DNA of 64,000 nt from Limnobacter thiooxidans (GCF_036323495.1 NZ_AP028947.1:2294001-2358000), one strand, 5' to 3'. Positions 8,516 through 17,478 are shown, numbered from the stretch's first letter. A program made the numbers and translations. The notes: generated by a model from the sequence alone, not told the origin.

Positions 8516-9703
8516 TCAAAATTTAACAGTGCTTCGCACACCCCATACGCGGATTGAGGGCAAAGTGGAATCCCCGCCAGGTGATTGAATTCTCTGAAAA
8601 TCAGCAGACAACCACCAGTTCCCTGACATGGCATGGGAATACAGCAGCTCCATGCTGCGTTCTGTGAATGCTGGCGCACCATTGAGCACCGATACAGAGT
8701 CAGGCTGCAGACGACCAATGGCCAGCCCAATGTGGTCTTCGGGAAGTCCCCACAGATTGCCTTTCTGCTCCACGCCATAAGTAAGCGCTCGGTCAAAGCT
8801 GCGTACTCCCCGACCACCATAAGACAGGCGAACGAACACAGCCAGATCTTGCCTGATCTGCTGATCACCTGAAAACCCCCAGCCCGCCTGCTTTTCAGGC
8901 TGCGCAGTCAACACATTCTCCGCTTTGGGATTCGTCCAGTAATAGATCGCGGCTGAACCTTGCAAGCCGGGGAAAAGCTCGCCAAAACGGCGCAGTTGGA
9001 CAATCAGGAACGGGTTGCTTGGCGATTGATCCAGGTTGGTTCCGTTGCCTGCACCAAACGCACCCAGTGACCATATCCAGTTGGCTTGATCTTCGTGTTG
9101 GGTTTGATATTGAACCAGCGCCCCCGGAGAAAATCCGTTTTCATCGATCCCGTAATTTCCGCCGCTGTCCAGCAGGGGGTTGTGTACAAAGATGTTGTTC
9201 ATGAATTTCATGGACTCATCGTGCGCCAAATCACTGTGATCGAAGAACACAGTGGGATCAATTTTTCCGGCAACAACACTCAAGCCTTTGACAACCGAAT
9301 CAAGATCAAATTGGAGCCAAGCCTGGGCGAGCACTGATTTGATGTCATGAAGGTGATTGTCTGATCCGGCAAAGGCTGTTGTATTCACAGCGCTGGTAAA
9401 AACCGGGGTATTGATCTGCAGGCCAGACCCACTGCCTGTTCGCAACTGACCGTAAAACCTGCCTGGCAGTTGGCTGAATTCACGTTGCAATTCAAGGTCC
9501 AGGCGCGTGTTCAATTGCCTTCGCTTGGAAGAATCCACCATGTCAGCACCCGACAGTCGCTGACCGACCACTGTCCAGCTGCCACCCCACTGCCACTCTG
9601 AATTGGCTGGTTCTGCGGGAGGCTCAAGAGGAGTCTGCGCATGGGCCATTGCAGTAAAAACTGCTCCCAGGCTTAAAAAGACATTTCGAAAAATCAGACT
9701 CAC
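8516..9703 (-). CDS. OprB-family carbohydrate-selective porin
   Basis: A 395-residue outer-membrane beta-barrel. The signal peptide MSLIFRNVFLSLGAVFTAMAHAQ is followed by a barrel with the family features LNTRLDLELQREF, AWLQFDLD, VVAGKIDPTVFFDHSDLAHDE, MKFMNNIFVHNPLLD, GGRGVRSFDRALTYGVEQKGNLWGLPEDHIGLAIG and a terminal aromatic (VRSTVKF). These are hallmarks of PF04966. OprB porins admit sugars, but other family members pass different small solutes. An inverted repeat lies just upstream. Confidence 0.87.
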   Translation of the reverse strand: MSLIFRNVFLSLGAVFTAMAHAQTPLEPPAEPANSEWQWGGSWTVVGQRLSGADMVDSSKRRQLNTRLDLELQREFSQLPGRFYGQLRTGSGSGLQINTPVFTSAVNTTAFAGSDNHLHDIKSVLAQAWLQFDLDSVVKGLSVVAGKIDPTVFFDHSDLAHDESMKFMNNIFVHNPLLDSGGNYGIDENGFSPGALVQYQTQHEDQANWIWSLGAFGAGNGTNLDQSPSNPFLIVQLRRFGELFPGLQGSAAIYYWTNPKAENVLTAQPEKQAGWGFSGDQQIRQDLAVFVRLSYGGRGVRSFDRALTYGVEQKGNLWGLPEDHIGLAIGRLQPDSVSVLNGAPAFTERSMELLYSHAMSGNWWLSADFQRIQSPGGDSTLPSIRVWGVRSTVKF

Positions 9704-9725
9704 TGGCGGCTCCCGTTTAAAACAA

Positions 9726-9745
9726 TGTCACAAAAACCTGTGACA
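9726..9745. promoter_or_regulatory. Inverted repeat TGTCAC-N8-GTGACA upstream of the OprB porin
   Basis: Perfect 6-bp arms separated by 8 bases lie 23 bp before the porin start codon. The site could bind a dimeric regulator. The arm order is not that of the CRP consensus (TGTGA-N6-TCACA). No regulator gene is adjacent. Confidence 0.45.
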
Positions 9746-9849
9746 GGTACCGAGAGATTATCGATGAGCGCTCAAAATCACATGGTCGGAATTAAGTGGT
9801 GTTTTGGGTCGATCAATTTCGATTCAACTTGCCATCGCCTTTTTTTATA

Positions 9850-10611
9850 TCAAAACTTTTCCTTGAATGGACGCAAATCCAGTTCCTGGGTCCAGGTCGA
9901 AGGGTGTTGCTGGTGCAACTGCCAATAAATGTCGGCAACGGCCGCAGGCAAAAGCGTGCCATGTGTGCCCTTCGACATCAGATAGGCCTTGCCAATGCCA
10001 CCAACAGCACTGGAAGCGCGGTCGCCGTCCACTACGCCATCCAGCACCACGTGGGCCACGTGAATGCCCTTGGGGCCATATTCCCGCGCGAAAGACTGGG
10101 CAAAACTTCGCAAGCCAGCCTTGGCGGCTGCAAAGGCAGCAAACTGGGGGCGCCCGCGAAGGGATGAAGTCGCCCCTGTGAAAATCAGGCTGCCCTGCTT
10201 GCGTGGCAGCATGGCTGCAACAGCCTGCTGAGCCACAATAAAGCCACCCTGGCAACAGACACGCCACATGTTTTCAGCAACGTCGGCAGTGACGTCTTTC
10301 AAGGGCACAGGCATGTTTTTCTCGGACGCATTGAACACCACAACTTCCGGTATGCGGCCCGCATTCCGGATTTGTTCAAACAGTTCAGCGACACTTTCCG
10401 GGTTGGTGATGTCGGCCACAAGCGATTGGTAATCCATGCCTTGCGCAACAAACCGCCGACTTAATACATTCATTTTTGCAGCGTTGCGCCCTACGCCATA
10501 CACAGGCAAACCTTCTTGTGCAAACTTTTTGCACAAGGCACCGCCTACGCCATTTTCAGCGCCCACGCCCACCACCACGGCACAGGGTTGAAGTTGTAAT
10601 GTTTTCTTCAA
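9850..10611 (-). CDS. SDR-family oxidoreductase lacking the canonical catalytic tyrosine
   Basis: A 253-residue Rossmann protein. Cofactor loop GVGAENGVGGALC is at about 15-27, DITNPESV follows, and the NAG motif appears as FNAS. The active-site region reads GATSSLRGRPQFAAFAAAKAGLRSFAQSFAREYGPKGIHVAHVVLDG. The usual Y-x3-K is F-A-A-A-K here, so the catalytic tyrosine is replaced by phenylalanine while the lysine and serine remain. It overlaps the upstream molybdopterin oxidoreductase gene by 4 bases, so the two are translated together. A non-classical SDR activity or a structural role is possible; the substrate is unknown. Confidence 0.85.
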   Translation of the reverse strand: MKKTLQLQPCAVVVGVGAENGVGGALCKKFAQEGLPVYGVGRNAAKMNVLSRRFVAQGMDYQSLVADITNPESVAELFEQIRNAGRIPEVVVFNASEKNMPVPLKDVTADVAENMWRVCCQGGFIVAQQAVAAMLPRKQGSLIFTGATSSLRGRPQFAAFAAAKAGLRSFAQSFAREYGPKGIHVAHVVLDGVVDGDRASSAVGGIGKAYLMSKGTHGTLLPAAVADIYWQLHQQHPSTWTQELDLRPFKEKF

Positions 10612-12899
10612 GCTGCAACCTCTTTGATTGTTTCAAGACGAACGGGAATCAGCTTGTGATAAGGTGTTTTACTGAAGGGCTCACACCAATCAGAAGCAGA
10701 CAACCTGTTCAAGGCTGGCCCCTGTTCAGCACCACCCAGAAAACGCTGCCCGTAGCCATGTGGCAAGGTACACACACCAGGCCGTACAGTGTCATCGGGC
10801 TCAACCACTGCCTGTACCTCGCCATTGGCTGACTTCACGATCAGGCTGTCGCCTTTCAGCACGCCAAGCTTGGCGGCATCGTCCGGGTGCAAGCGCAGAA
10901 AACCGTGTTTATCGACCTTCCGCCATTCCGGATTTCGGTAAATCTGGTTGGCATTGTAGGTGCGCCGCTCGCCCGCCATCAATGTGAAGGGATAGGCCTG
11001 CGAGGTGGATTCGGTGATGGAAAGATTGCGCAAAGCGTCCAGCATTTCAGGCACTGCAAGGTGAATTTTCTGATCGCGGTTGGCCACAAGTTGCCAAACT
11101 TCATCATAGTCGTGACGGCTCATCACCGCGCCGCTTGGGCTGTTGATCAAGCGCTCGAACAGGCCTATTCCCAGCGTCAGCTTGCTGCCTTTCACGCCAG
11201 CCCGGCGAACCGCCTTGTCATACCGGCGTGCGTAATCCATGCACAGGGGCAGGAGAAATGCAGCCGCATCAGGAGTATCGCCTTCCGCAGTCTTCAGTGT
11301 GGGCCCAAGGGTGCGGTAAAGAATGGAAGCCGCAAATGGAAATTGCTTGGGATTACGCGCCAGCAAACCCACAAAAGCACCCAGAAATGGCAGGTAACGT
11401 GAGGCCTTGGGCTGAAGTTTTGCAATCCGTGTCAACCACGGATAGGACTCAACAACGCCCATTTTTTCAAGCAAACGGGTGTAAATCTCGGGCTCGGGCA
11501 GGCTGTCCGCCAGGGGTTCGAAAATCGGCTTGCGCAAGTGAAAGGCATTGACCGGAAACTCCAGGTTAAAGCCGGTGCATTCCCATTTCTCCAGTTGCGA
11601 ACTGGCTGGCAGCACGTAATGTGAAAGTGCTGCAGTTTCAGTGAGGGCCACGTCAATCGTGACCAGCAAATCCAGAGATTGAAATGCCGCTTCAAAGGCC
11701 TGCGAATTGGCCCAGGTCAACACCGGGTTGGCGCTGTCTACAAACACGGCGCGTATGCGGTTTTCACCCGCCTTCAAAATTTCATCCGGCAGAATATTTG
11801 GCGGGTAAATTCCAGCAATTGGCATCATGCCGTGATAAGCCGTGCGCTTGAGTTTCTTGCCCTTGATCTGCTTGCGCTCGTCGGTATTTCCCAGGATGGG
11901 TAACAACATGGTGTGCAGGTTGTTCGTACCCTGTTTGCCAAAGTGGCCACACACCAGGTACAACATTTTTTCCAGGTAACCGTTCAAGGTGCAATTCAGG
12001 GTCTGTTGAATACCCAAATCAATTCGCACACATCCCCGCTTCGCCTGCGCAAAACCACGCGCCACACTTTGGACGGTGTCCAGGGACACATCGGCAGTTT
12101 CACAATAGGCCTTCACTGGAACCTTGCGGAACACGTCCAGCACCTCTTGATAACCCACGGTGCGTTGCGTCAGGAAGCGTTCGTCCATCAGGCCTTCCTG
12201 CACGATGACACCCAGAATGGCACTCATCAAAAACGCATCGGTGCCCGGTTTGATTTGAATGAACACATCGGCCATTTCGGCAGTCTCGGTGCGCCGTGGG
12301 TCGATAACCACCATGGTGCGGTTGGGGTCATTGCGAATGTGCTTCAAAGTGTCGCGGGCATTGTGAATGCCATGCGCCTGGTAGGGGTTGCACCCGATGA
12401 ACAGCACATAATCGGAATGCTCCACGTCTTCCGTGGTGTGGCATCCTTGGTTGCCAAACAGGCGGCCGTTGACCCAGAAGTCGCCCGTTTTTTCCTGCCC
12501 CAGTGAGTTGTAGGAATAGCGGCTGCCCATGGCTGCCATCAACTGGCGACTGTAGGCGCCGCCCAAATGATTGCCCTGCCCGCCCCCACCGGCAAATGCA
12601 AACGCATCGCCGCCGTGCTTGTTCTTGATCTCTTTCAGGCGAGCAGCTATTTCGGTCAAGGCCTGGTCCCAGCCAATTGCTTTGAACGTGCCATCCCTCT
12701 GACGTTTAAGCGGTTTGGTCAATCGATCCGGGCTGTTCTGATAGTAATCAAGCCTGGCCGCCTTTTGGCAAATGTACCCTTGTGAAACCGGATGCGCAGG
12801 ATCACCCTTGATTCGGCGAATGTCGCGGCCTTCCTTTTCAACAGTGAGGCCGCAATTTCGACTACAAAGAATACAAGCGGTGGGGTGAAGTTGAGTCAT
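10608..12899 (-). CDS. Molybdopterin-dependent oxidoreductase (DMSO reductase superfamily)
   Basis: A 763-residue cytoplasmic-type enzyme with no Tat signal. The N-terminal 4Fe-4S ligands are CILCSRNC, then ICQKA about 27 residues on. Molybdopterin-binding regions follow (FAFAGGGGQGNHLGG, FIGCNPYQAHGIHNARDTLKHIR, VVIDPRRTETAEMAD, IKPGTDAFLMSAILGVI), and the C-terminal dinucleotide-binding domain has LMAGERRTYNANQIYRNPEW and HGYGQRF. The closest general class is formate dehydrogenase/assimilatory nitrate reductase-like; family membership alone does not give the substrate. I start at MTQLHPTAC because the upstream extension reads through the operator. It is in an operon with the SDR and under a TetR regulator. 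Confidence 0.88.
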   Translation of the reverse strand: MTQLHPTACILCSRNCGLTVEKEGRDIRRIKGDPAHPVSQGYICQKAARLDYYQNSPDRLTKPLKRQRDGTFKAIGWDQALTEIAARLKEIKNKHGGDAFAFAGGGGQGNHLGGAYSRQLMAAMGSRYSYNSLGQEKTGDFWVNGRLFGNQGCHTTEDVEHSDYVLFIGCNPYQAHGIHNARDTLKHIRNDPNRTMVVIDPRRTETAEMADVFIQIKPGTDAFLMSAILGVIVQEGLMDERFLTQRTVGYQEVLDVFRKVPVKAYCETADVSLDTVQSVARGFAQAKRGCVRIDLGIQQTLNCTLNGYLEKMLYLVCGHFGKQGTNNLHTMLLPILGNTDERKQIKGKKLKRTAYHGMMPIAGIYPPNILPDEILKAGENRIRAVFVDSANPVLTWANSQAFEAAFQSLDLLVTIDVALTETAALSHYVLPASSQLEKWECTGFNLEFPVNAFHLRKPIFEPLADSLPEPEIYTRLLEKMGVVESYPWLTRIAKLQPKASRYLPFLGAFVGLLARNPKQFPFAASILYRTLGPTLKTAEGDTPDAAAFLLPLCMDYARRYDKAVRRAGVKGSKLTLGIGLFERLINSPSGAVMSRHDYDEVWQLVANRDQKIHLAVPEMLDALRNLSITESTSQAYPFTLMAGERRTYNANQIYRNPEWRKVDKHGFLRLHPDDAAKLGVLKGDSLIVKSANGEVQAVVEPDDTVRPGVCTLPHGYGQRFLGGAEQGPALNRLSASDWCEPFSKTPYHKLIPVRLETIKEVAA

Positions 12900-12923
12900 G
12901 GTAGCAATGCCGAAAGTAGGATT

Positions 12924-12955
12924 TTTAATTAGATAACGAACACTATCCAATTAAA
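12924..12955. promoter_or_regulatory. TetR-type operator O1
   Basis: A 32-bp imperfect palindrome: left arm TTTAATTAGATA (12924-12935) and right arm TATCCAATTAAA (12944-12955) match at 11 of 12 positions. It sits 25 bp upstream of the molybdopterin oxidoreductase start. Its core shares TCGTTATC (minus strand) with a second site in front of the TetR gene at 13576-13593. Confidence 0.75.
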
Positions 12956-12995
12956 AAACCAAGGTCAAGCGCAATTCACTGCAAAAAGCTGAGGT

Positions 12996-13562
12996 TTACT
13001 TCAAATGACCAGGATCCATTGCAGCCAAGGCTTCACTGCATGCACTCAATACTGCCTTTTGTGTGGCGGGGTTTGCGCTTGCCCTGGCCAGCGACACCGC
13101 GCCCACGGCCATTGACAAGGCTACCCAGGCTGTTTGTGGATCAGAAATACTGGCCAGCACGCCGTGCAAATCGGTCAGGCCGAGATCAAACTGTTGCCTT
13201 GTGTCATCGCTGGCGCGCGCCACTTCCGCAGACAGTGCAGGCAACATGCAGCCGCTTTCAGGATGGGCCAGGTGCAACAGGCTGAGATACTGGGTGGCAA
13301 TTGCCGTCAGGGTGGCCTTGCGATCGGTATCCGGGCCATCGAAAAACAGGGCACGGGTTCGGCCCAGTTCGTACTGAACCACGGCCTGCAACAATTCTTC
13401 CTTGCTGCCGAAATGTTTGTAGAATGCGCCACTGGTAAGGCCTGCAGCCTTCATGAGGTCGTCCACACCCGTGGTACCAAAACCGCTTTGTTTGGCTTTG
13501 GCCCCGGCATTTTTGACAATGCTGCGAATGGTTTTTTCCTTCTGCCCGGGTGTGTAGCGCAT
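12996..13562 (-). CDS. TetR-family transcriptional regulator
   Basis: A 188-residue regulator from MRYTPGQKEKTIRSIVKNAG. The N-terminal HTH is AKQSGFGTTGVDDLMKAAGLTSGAFYKHFGSKEELLQAVV. The rest is an all-helical ligand-binding domain with a single cysteine near SGCMLPAL. The C-terminal region resembles the TetR_C group of NemR/AcrR-like regulators that sense electrophiles or toxic organics; the inducer is not known. It is cotranscribed in direction with, and just upstream of, the molybdopterin oxidoreductase, with matching operators before both genes. It therefore probably represses itself and the oxidoreductase-SDR pair. Confidence 0.88.
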   Translation of the reverse strand: MRYTPGQKEKTIRSIVKNAGAKAKQSGFGTTGVDDLMKAAGLTSGAFYKHFGSKEELLQAVVQYELGRTRALFFDGPDTDRKATLTAIATQYLSLLHLAHPESGCMLPALSAEVARASDDTRQQFDLGLTDLHGVLASISDPQTAWVALSMAVGAVSLARASANPATQKAVLSACSEALAAMDPGHLK

Positions 13563-13575
13563 AGATGCCTTCAAT

Positions 13576-13593
13576 GGATAACGAGTGTGATCC
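13576..13593. promoter_or_regulatory. TetR-type operator O2
   Basis: GGATAACGAGTGTGATCC, an inverted repeat (GGAT/ATCC ends), lies 13 bp upstream of the TetR start. Read on the minus strand it shares GGAT-N5-TCGTTATC with O1 at 12924-12955, which suggests the same protein binds both. Confidence 0.7.
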
Positions 13594-13671
13594 GTTCCAT
13601 TATGACAAACAATCGGGAAAGAAACACCTGTGATTCAACAGGGACATGAACAAACATGCAGACTCAGCGAT

Positions 13672-14535
13672 TCAGGCAAGTTCCTTGATTTGTGCCAGCA
13701 GCAAAGGCCAGACTGATTGATTGCGTGCGCGAAAAAGATCGACGTGCCCCAATGTGTCGAGTCCAATCTGGTTCGGATCGATAAAGATGCGTTTCTTCTT
13801 GGCCACTTCAAACAAGCGCATGATGTCAAGGACATTTTCCTTGGTAGCGATTTCATCGTCTGCTGCGTGCAAGAACACGATTGGCGCTTTGAACTGCTTG
13901 TACCAATGATGCGGAATTTCACCATCAAAATCATTTTCGACATACCCGGGGCTGGAGCACCATTTGGCCCATTGCAAGCCAACCGCTTTGGGCAGGTTTT
14001 CCCCCCAGCCCAGTTTTTTGGCAGGAATGTATCCCAACAACATTGCGCTGAGCGGTATGACGCAACTCAACATCAGTTTTGCTGCTGTTCGCTTGTCCTG
14101 CCGAATGTTTTTTACATAACCCGACGATGCAGCCACTGCGAGCACACCACGCAGTCGGGCATGGTTGTGCATGAGACCAAACAGCTGCCCACCTACACTG
14201 TGTCCGATCAACAAAGCGGCTTTTTGGCCCGTCAGCGCCAGAAGAAAGTCCAGTGCAGCCGGCATGTCGAGCAAACCCCAATCCTGCTTTTTTGCTGTCG
14301 AGTGTCGAACATGCGACTCGGCAAGAGACCGCCCAATGCCACGGTAATCAAACACCAACACCGAGAAGCCCTGCTCACTTAACCAACTCGCAAAGGAAAA
14401 ATAAAAACGCTGTGTAATCCCGGTGGCAGGGCACAACAACACAGCCTGATTGCCCAAATCCTGCTGCGCTGGAAAAAAGGTACCCGCCAGATTTTGGCCT
14501 GAAGCAGGAATTTCTACTTCGAATGAACGATTCAT
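13672..14535 (-). CDS. Alpha/beta hydrolase, serine-hydrolase type
   Basis: A 287-residue alpha/beta-fold hydrolase. Nucleophile elbow is GHSVGGQ (Ser at about 112), the oxyanion region is LLCPATGITQRFYFSFASWLSEQG with VFDYRGIGRS after it, and acid/His candidates are HAADDEIAT and LGHVDLF near the C-terminus. This is the S33/Hydrolase_4-like pattern of uncharacterised esterases and lipases. It lies 6 bases after the cyclase-family gene, in an operon with it and the DMT exporter, which suggests a shared pathway for uptake or export and hydrolysis of an ester or amide. The substrate is unknown. Confidence 0.83.
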   Translation of the reverse strand: MNRSFEVEIPASGQNLAGTFFPAQQDLGNQAVLLCPATGITQRFYFSFASWLSEQGFSVLVFDYRGIGRSLAESHVRHSTAKKQDWGLLDMPAALDFLLALTGQKAALLIGHSVGGQLFGLMHNHARLRGVLAVAASSGYVKNIRQDKRTAAKLMLSCVIPLSAMLLGYIPAKKLGWGENLPKAVGLQWAKWCSSPGYVENDFDGEIPHHWYKQFKAPIVFLHAADDEIATKENVLDIMRLFEVAKKKRIFIDPNQIGLDTLGHVDLFRARNQSVWPLLLAQIKELA

Positions 14536-14541
14536 GCTGGT

Positions 14542-15585
14542 TTACCTCGCAGGTGCGGTGGGATGAATTGGAAACGCAATCGGGCGCATTGGGGATCCGT
14601 CTGCACCCTTGAGCTTGAGCGATGCGCCAATGAATGCAAACTCGTAAATGCGGTCAGCTGCCAACTCCTCAAGATTGACCAACTCAAGAATGAATGCACC
14701 TTGCTGCGCCAACAGGTAGGTGTGCACCGGAACATAATTGCCTTCCACCTCTGAGGGAAATGCCTCAAAGCTGAGGTTGTCTGCGCCCAGCACCATGGCA
14801 CCACCCTCTTCCACCAGGTATCTGGCAGCCTCAATTCCCAGGCCGGGGGAATTCTGCATGTACTTTTCGGCCTGCGAAAATTCCTTCATTCGACCTGTAC
14901 GTATCAACACCACATCGCCGAGCTCGAGTTGAACATTTTGGTGAATAAGCGTGGCTTGTATATCGGCCTTGGTAATACGATAACCATCGGGCAACATGTC
15001 GAGGCCTTTGGCCGCGGGAATATCCAGCAACAATCCCCTCGCGACAATGGGCGGTATGGTCTCCGCACCTGTTTTTGTCCAGCCCCGATCGCCCAGGTGT
15101 GTCTTGGCGTCGAAATTGTTCCAGATCTTGCCATTCAATCCAAAGTGGTTCAGCGCATCGATGTGCGTCCCGGTGTGGGAGTACATTGAAAACGCCGTCC
15201 CGGTATAACTGACATGATCATTTTGCCTGTCGCCCACGCCTAGGGGATCATCGACCTTGGTACCGTTGGGTGTATGAGTCATCCAGATTTGATATCGCGG
15301 ATCGCCCGCTGCATGCCAACCGGGCATGCCGATGAAATAGTCAACTGAAAGGTCATACACCTTTCGTGGATCAATCCTGGCCATCAGATGTTGCTGTGTC
15401 TGTGCACTCATCAGGTTAAGACGACCTATTTCATCAGCAGGACCCCACGGACTCGTTCCCACTACGGCTCTCCCGCTTATCGGCAGGGTTTGATGTGCAT
15501 GTCCCGGCCCCGCCTGGACCCCGGGCATTAAAAGAGCAAGTCCACTGAACACAATTGCTTCCTTTGCGATTTTTAAGAAATTCAT
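14542..15585 (-). CDS. Cyclase-family metal hydrolase (kynurenine formamidase-like), exported
   Basis: A 347-residue protein from MNFLKIAKEAIVFSGLALLMPGVQAGPG, which has a signal peptide. The metal-binding signature HTGTHIDALNHF matches the HxGTHxDxPxH motif of the Cyclase family (PF04199), with Leu in place of the usual Pro. SPWGPADEIGRLNLM and a C-terminal ELVNLEEL also fit. Members hydrolyse N-formylkynurenine, isatin or related amides and lactones; the substrate cannot be fixed here. The ATG overlaps the stop of the DMT exporter gene by 4 bases. The frame is open further upstream in that gene, but the ATGA junction and signal peptide support this start. Confidence 0.85.
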   Translation of the reverse strand: MNFLKIAKEAIVFSGLALLMPGVQAGPGHAHQTLPISGRAVVGTSPWGPADEIGRLNLMSAQTQQHLMARIDPRKVYDLSVDYFIGMPGWHAAGDPRYQIWMTHTPNGTKVDDPLGVGDRQNDHVSYTGTAFSMYSHTGTHIDALNHFGLNGKIWNNFDAKTHLGDRGWTKTGAETIPPIVARGLLLDIPAAKGLDMLPDGYRITKADIQATLIHQNVQLELGDVVLIRTGRMKEFSQAEKYMQNSPGLGIEAARYLVEEGGAMVLGADNLSFEAFPSEVEGNYVPVHTYLLAQQGAFILELVNLEELAADRIYEFAFIGASLKLKGADGSPMRPIAFPIHPTAPAR

Positions 15586-16463
15586 TTGATTGCCTCGTTC
15601 ATGATTGGCATTGATGACCTTGAAACCAGAAAAACACCGCCAGCGATCAATGCCGTGCCTGCCCACACCCACGGTGAAGGGTGCTCGTTGAAAAACAAAG
15701 TTCCGATCACAAGTGAACACACTGCGATCACATACCCCAACTGCCCAACAAACACCGGAGTTGTTCGTCGCTGTAACTGGAAACTGAGCAGGTAGAACAG
15801 TCCCGATGAAACAGCAATACCGGCCACACTGGGTCTGGCTGCGAGCTCGGGTAAGCCGATTGGAGCCGACATCCATTGAATCGGAAGCAGCAGCAACCAC
15901 TGCGAGGTCAACAGGCCAGCAGCCATCTGAACAGGCTGACCATCGGCGGGCCAAGCGCGAGTGCGATACACATTGCCCATGGCGAGAAACAGGGGAGAAA
16001 GGCAGGCGAGCAGAACCCAGGCCAGCATGTCGGGGTTGGGCAAACTGCTCTTTGGCAAGAGAATAGTCAAAACTCCTGCAAACCCGGCGAGGAGACCGAG
16101 TACGCCAGCCCACCGGATTCGCTGCCTGAAAATCAAGACCACGAGGGCGACGGTCATCAGGGGTGAAAGAGACGCCACCACGCCAACCAGGCCTGAAGGA
16201 ATGTGGTTCAACACCCAATAGGTGACCAGGTAGGGACCTGTAAAACCCAACAGGCCGGCCGACAGGTAATAGCGGACATGTGACCAGCGCAGCAGCGGGA
16301 ACTGGCGCTTCCAGAAGGCAACGGGGAGCACGATGAGCACGCTTCCGCTGATTTGCCAGAACATCAGGTCAAGACCATTCATACCAGACTGGGTCGCAGT
16401 TTTCCCCAATGCATAAATGATGGATATCAGCAAACCACACATCAACAACAGCACCATGTTCAT
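15582..16463 (-). CDS. EamA/DMT-family membrane transporter
   Basis: A 293-residue, ten-TM drug/metabolite transporter with two EamA repeats: residues about 1-130 (LLLMCGLLISIIYALGKTATQSG ... GLVGVVASLSPLMTVALVVLIFRQRI) and 145-285 (SFQLQRRTTPVFVGQLGYVIAVCSLVIGTLFFNEHPSPWVWAGTALIAGGVFLV). These proteins usually export amino acids, nucleosides or small metabolites. It is the first gene of the exporter-cyclase-hydrolase operon and is divergent from a LysR regulator. Confidence 0.88.
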   Translation of the reverse strand: MNMVLLLMCGLLISIIYALGKTATQSGMNGLDLMFWQISGSVLIVLPVAFWKRQFPLLRWSHVRYYLSAGLLGFTGPYLVTYWVLNHIPSGLVGVVASLSPLMTVALVVLIFRQRIRWAGVLGLLAGFAGVLTILLPKSSLPNPDMLAWVLLACLSPLFLAMGNVYRTRAWPADGQPVQMAAGLLTSQWLLLLPIQWMSAPIGLPELAARPSVAGIAVSSGLFYLLSFQLQRRTTPVFVGQLGYVIAVCSLVIGTLFFNEHPSPWVWAGTALIAGGVFLVSRSSMPIMNEAIK

Positions 16464-16577
16464 TCAATTCACCCCGGTATTTGCAAAGTTGCAAAACATG
16501 GATGCAGTGTATTTGCCTTTCAAAAATTGATAATCTAGGCGATCAGCAACATATTGTTTCTCCAGGAGCAACAATCC

Positions 16578-17468
16578 ATGAGTCAACTGGCAGACATCAG
16601 CGTATTTGTAGAGGTTGCAAAACGATTGAGCTTCACCGCGTCCGCAACGGCACTTGGATCCACGAAATCGGCTGTCAGCAAGGCGGTTTCCAGACTGGAA
16701 GAGCGATTGGGGGTCAAGCTGCTTCAAAGAACCACGCGCAGGCTCAGCCTCACAGCAGAGGGGCAGCACCTGTTCAGGAAAGCCAGCGACGCGCTGTCGC
16801 AACTGGCCGAAGCCGAACAGGAGGTGACAAGCAATCAGCGTCAGATTCGGGGAAAAATCCGCCTGGCTGCACCGATGTCGTATGGCTTGACCACCCTGAT
16901 CAGTCAAATCCCCGATTTCATGAGCAAACACCCACAACTCACAGTGGAGCTACACCTTGAAGACAAAATTTCAGAGATCGTTGGGGAAGGATTCGATGTG
17001 GCCATCCGGATAGCAGAAATGAAGGATTCCGGCCTGGTGGCCAGAAAACTGGGCGAGATCGAACATGTCACGGTGGCTTCCCGCCACTACCTTCAAACAC
17101 ACGGGATTCCCCGGCACCCGGATGAACTTCGCGGGCACAACTGCCTCATCTACACCTACCGGGCATCACCCCGCCAATGGACCTATCTGGATGCTGATCA
17201 GAATGAATTGATCGTGAATGTACAAGGGTCGTTTGAATCCAACAACAGCCTTGCAATCCGCGAATGCTTGCTCAAGGGTCTTGGCGTGGCTTTGATTCCT
17301 GCTTTTGTTGTGCGGGAGGATGTGCAAGCCGGACGCCTTGAAGTGGTGCTCGATGACTATGGCGGACTGACAAGAAATCTTTATGCGGTCATTCCGGATC
17401 GAAAACACATCAGCGCCAAGGCCAGGGCCTTGATTGATTACCTGAAATTATCAAACACCCTGGCTTGA
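16578..17468 (+). CDS. LysR-family transcriptional regulator
   Basis: A 296-residue regulator from MSQLADISVFVEVAKRLSFT, with CAGGAG about 9 bases upstream. The winged HTH reads SFTASATALGSTKSAVSKAVSRLEERLGVKLLQRTTRRLSLT, and a LysR substrate-binding domain follows (RGKIRLAAPMSYG, GLVARKLGEIEHVTVASRHYL, GVALIPAFVVREDVQAGRLEVVLDDY). The subgroup resembles the large CrgA/DsdC-like cluster. It is divergent from the exporter-cyclase-hydrolase operon, its most likely target. It converges closely on the CigR-like gene (10-base gap). Confidence 0.9.
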   Translation: MSQLADISVFVEVAKRLSFTASATALGSTKSAVSKAVSRLEERLGVKLLQRTTRRLSLTAEGQHLFRKASDALSQLAEAEQEVTSNQRQIRGKIRLAAPMSYGLTTLISQIPDFMSKHPQLTVELHLEDKISEIVGEGFDVAIRIAEMKDSGLVARKLGEIEHVTVASRHYLQTHGIPRHPDELRGHNCLIYTYRASPRQWTYLDADQNELIVNVQGSFESNNSLAIRECLLKGLGVALIPAFVVREDVQAGRLEVVLDDYGGLTRNLYAVIPDRKHISAKARALIDYLKLSNTLA

Positions 17469-17478
17469 AGGGTTTTGT

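Noticed and set aside
15586..16218. Long N-terminal extension of the cyclase-family gene
   Set aside because: It overlaps the DMT exporter gene completely in another frame; the ATGA junction at 15582-15585 and the signal peptide mark the real start.
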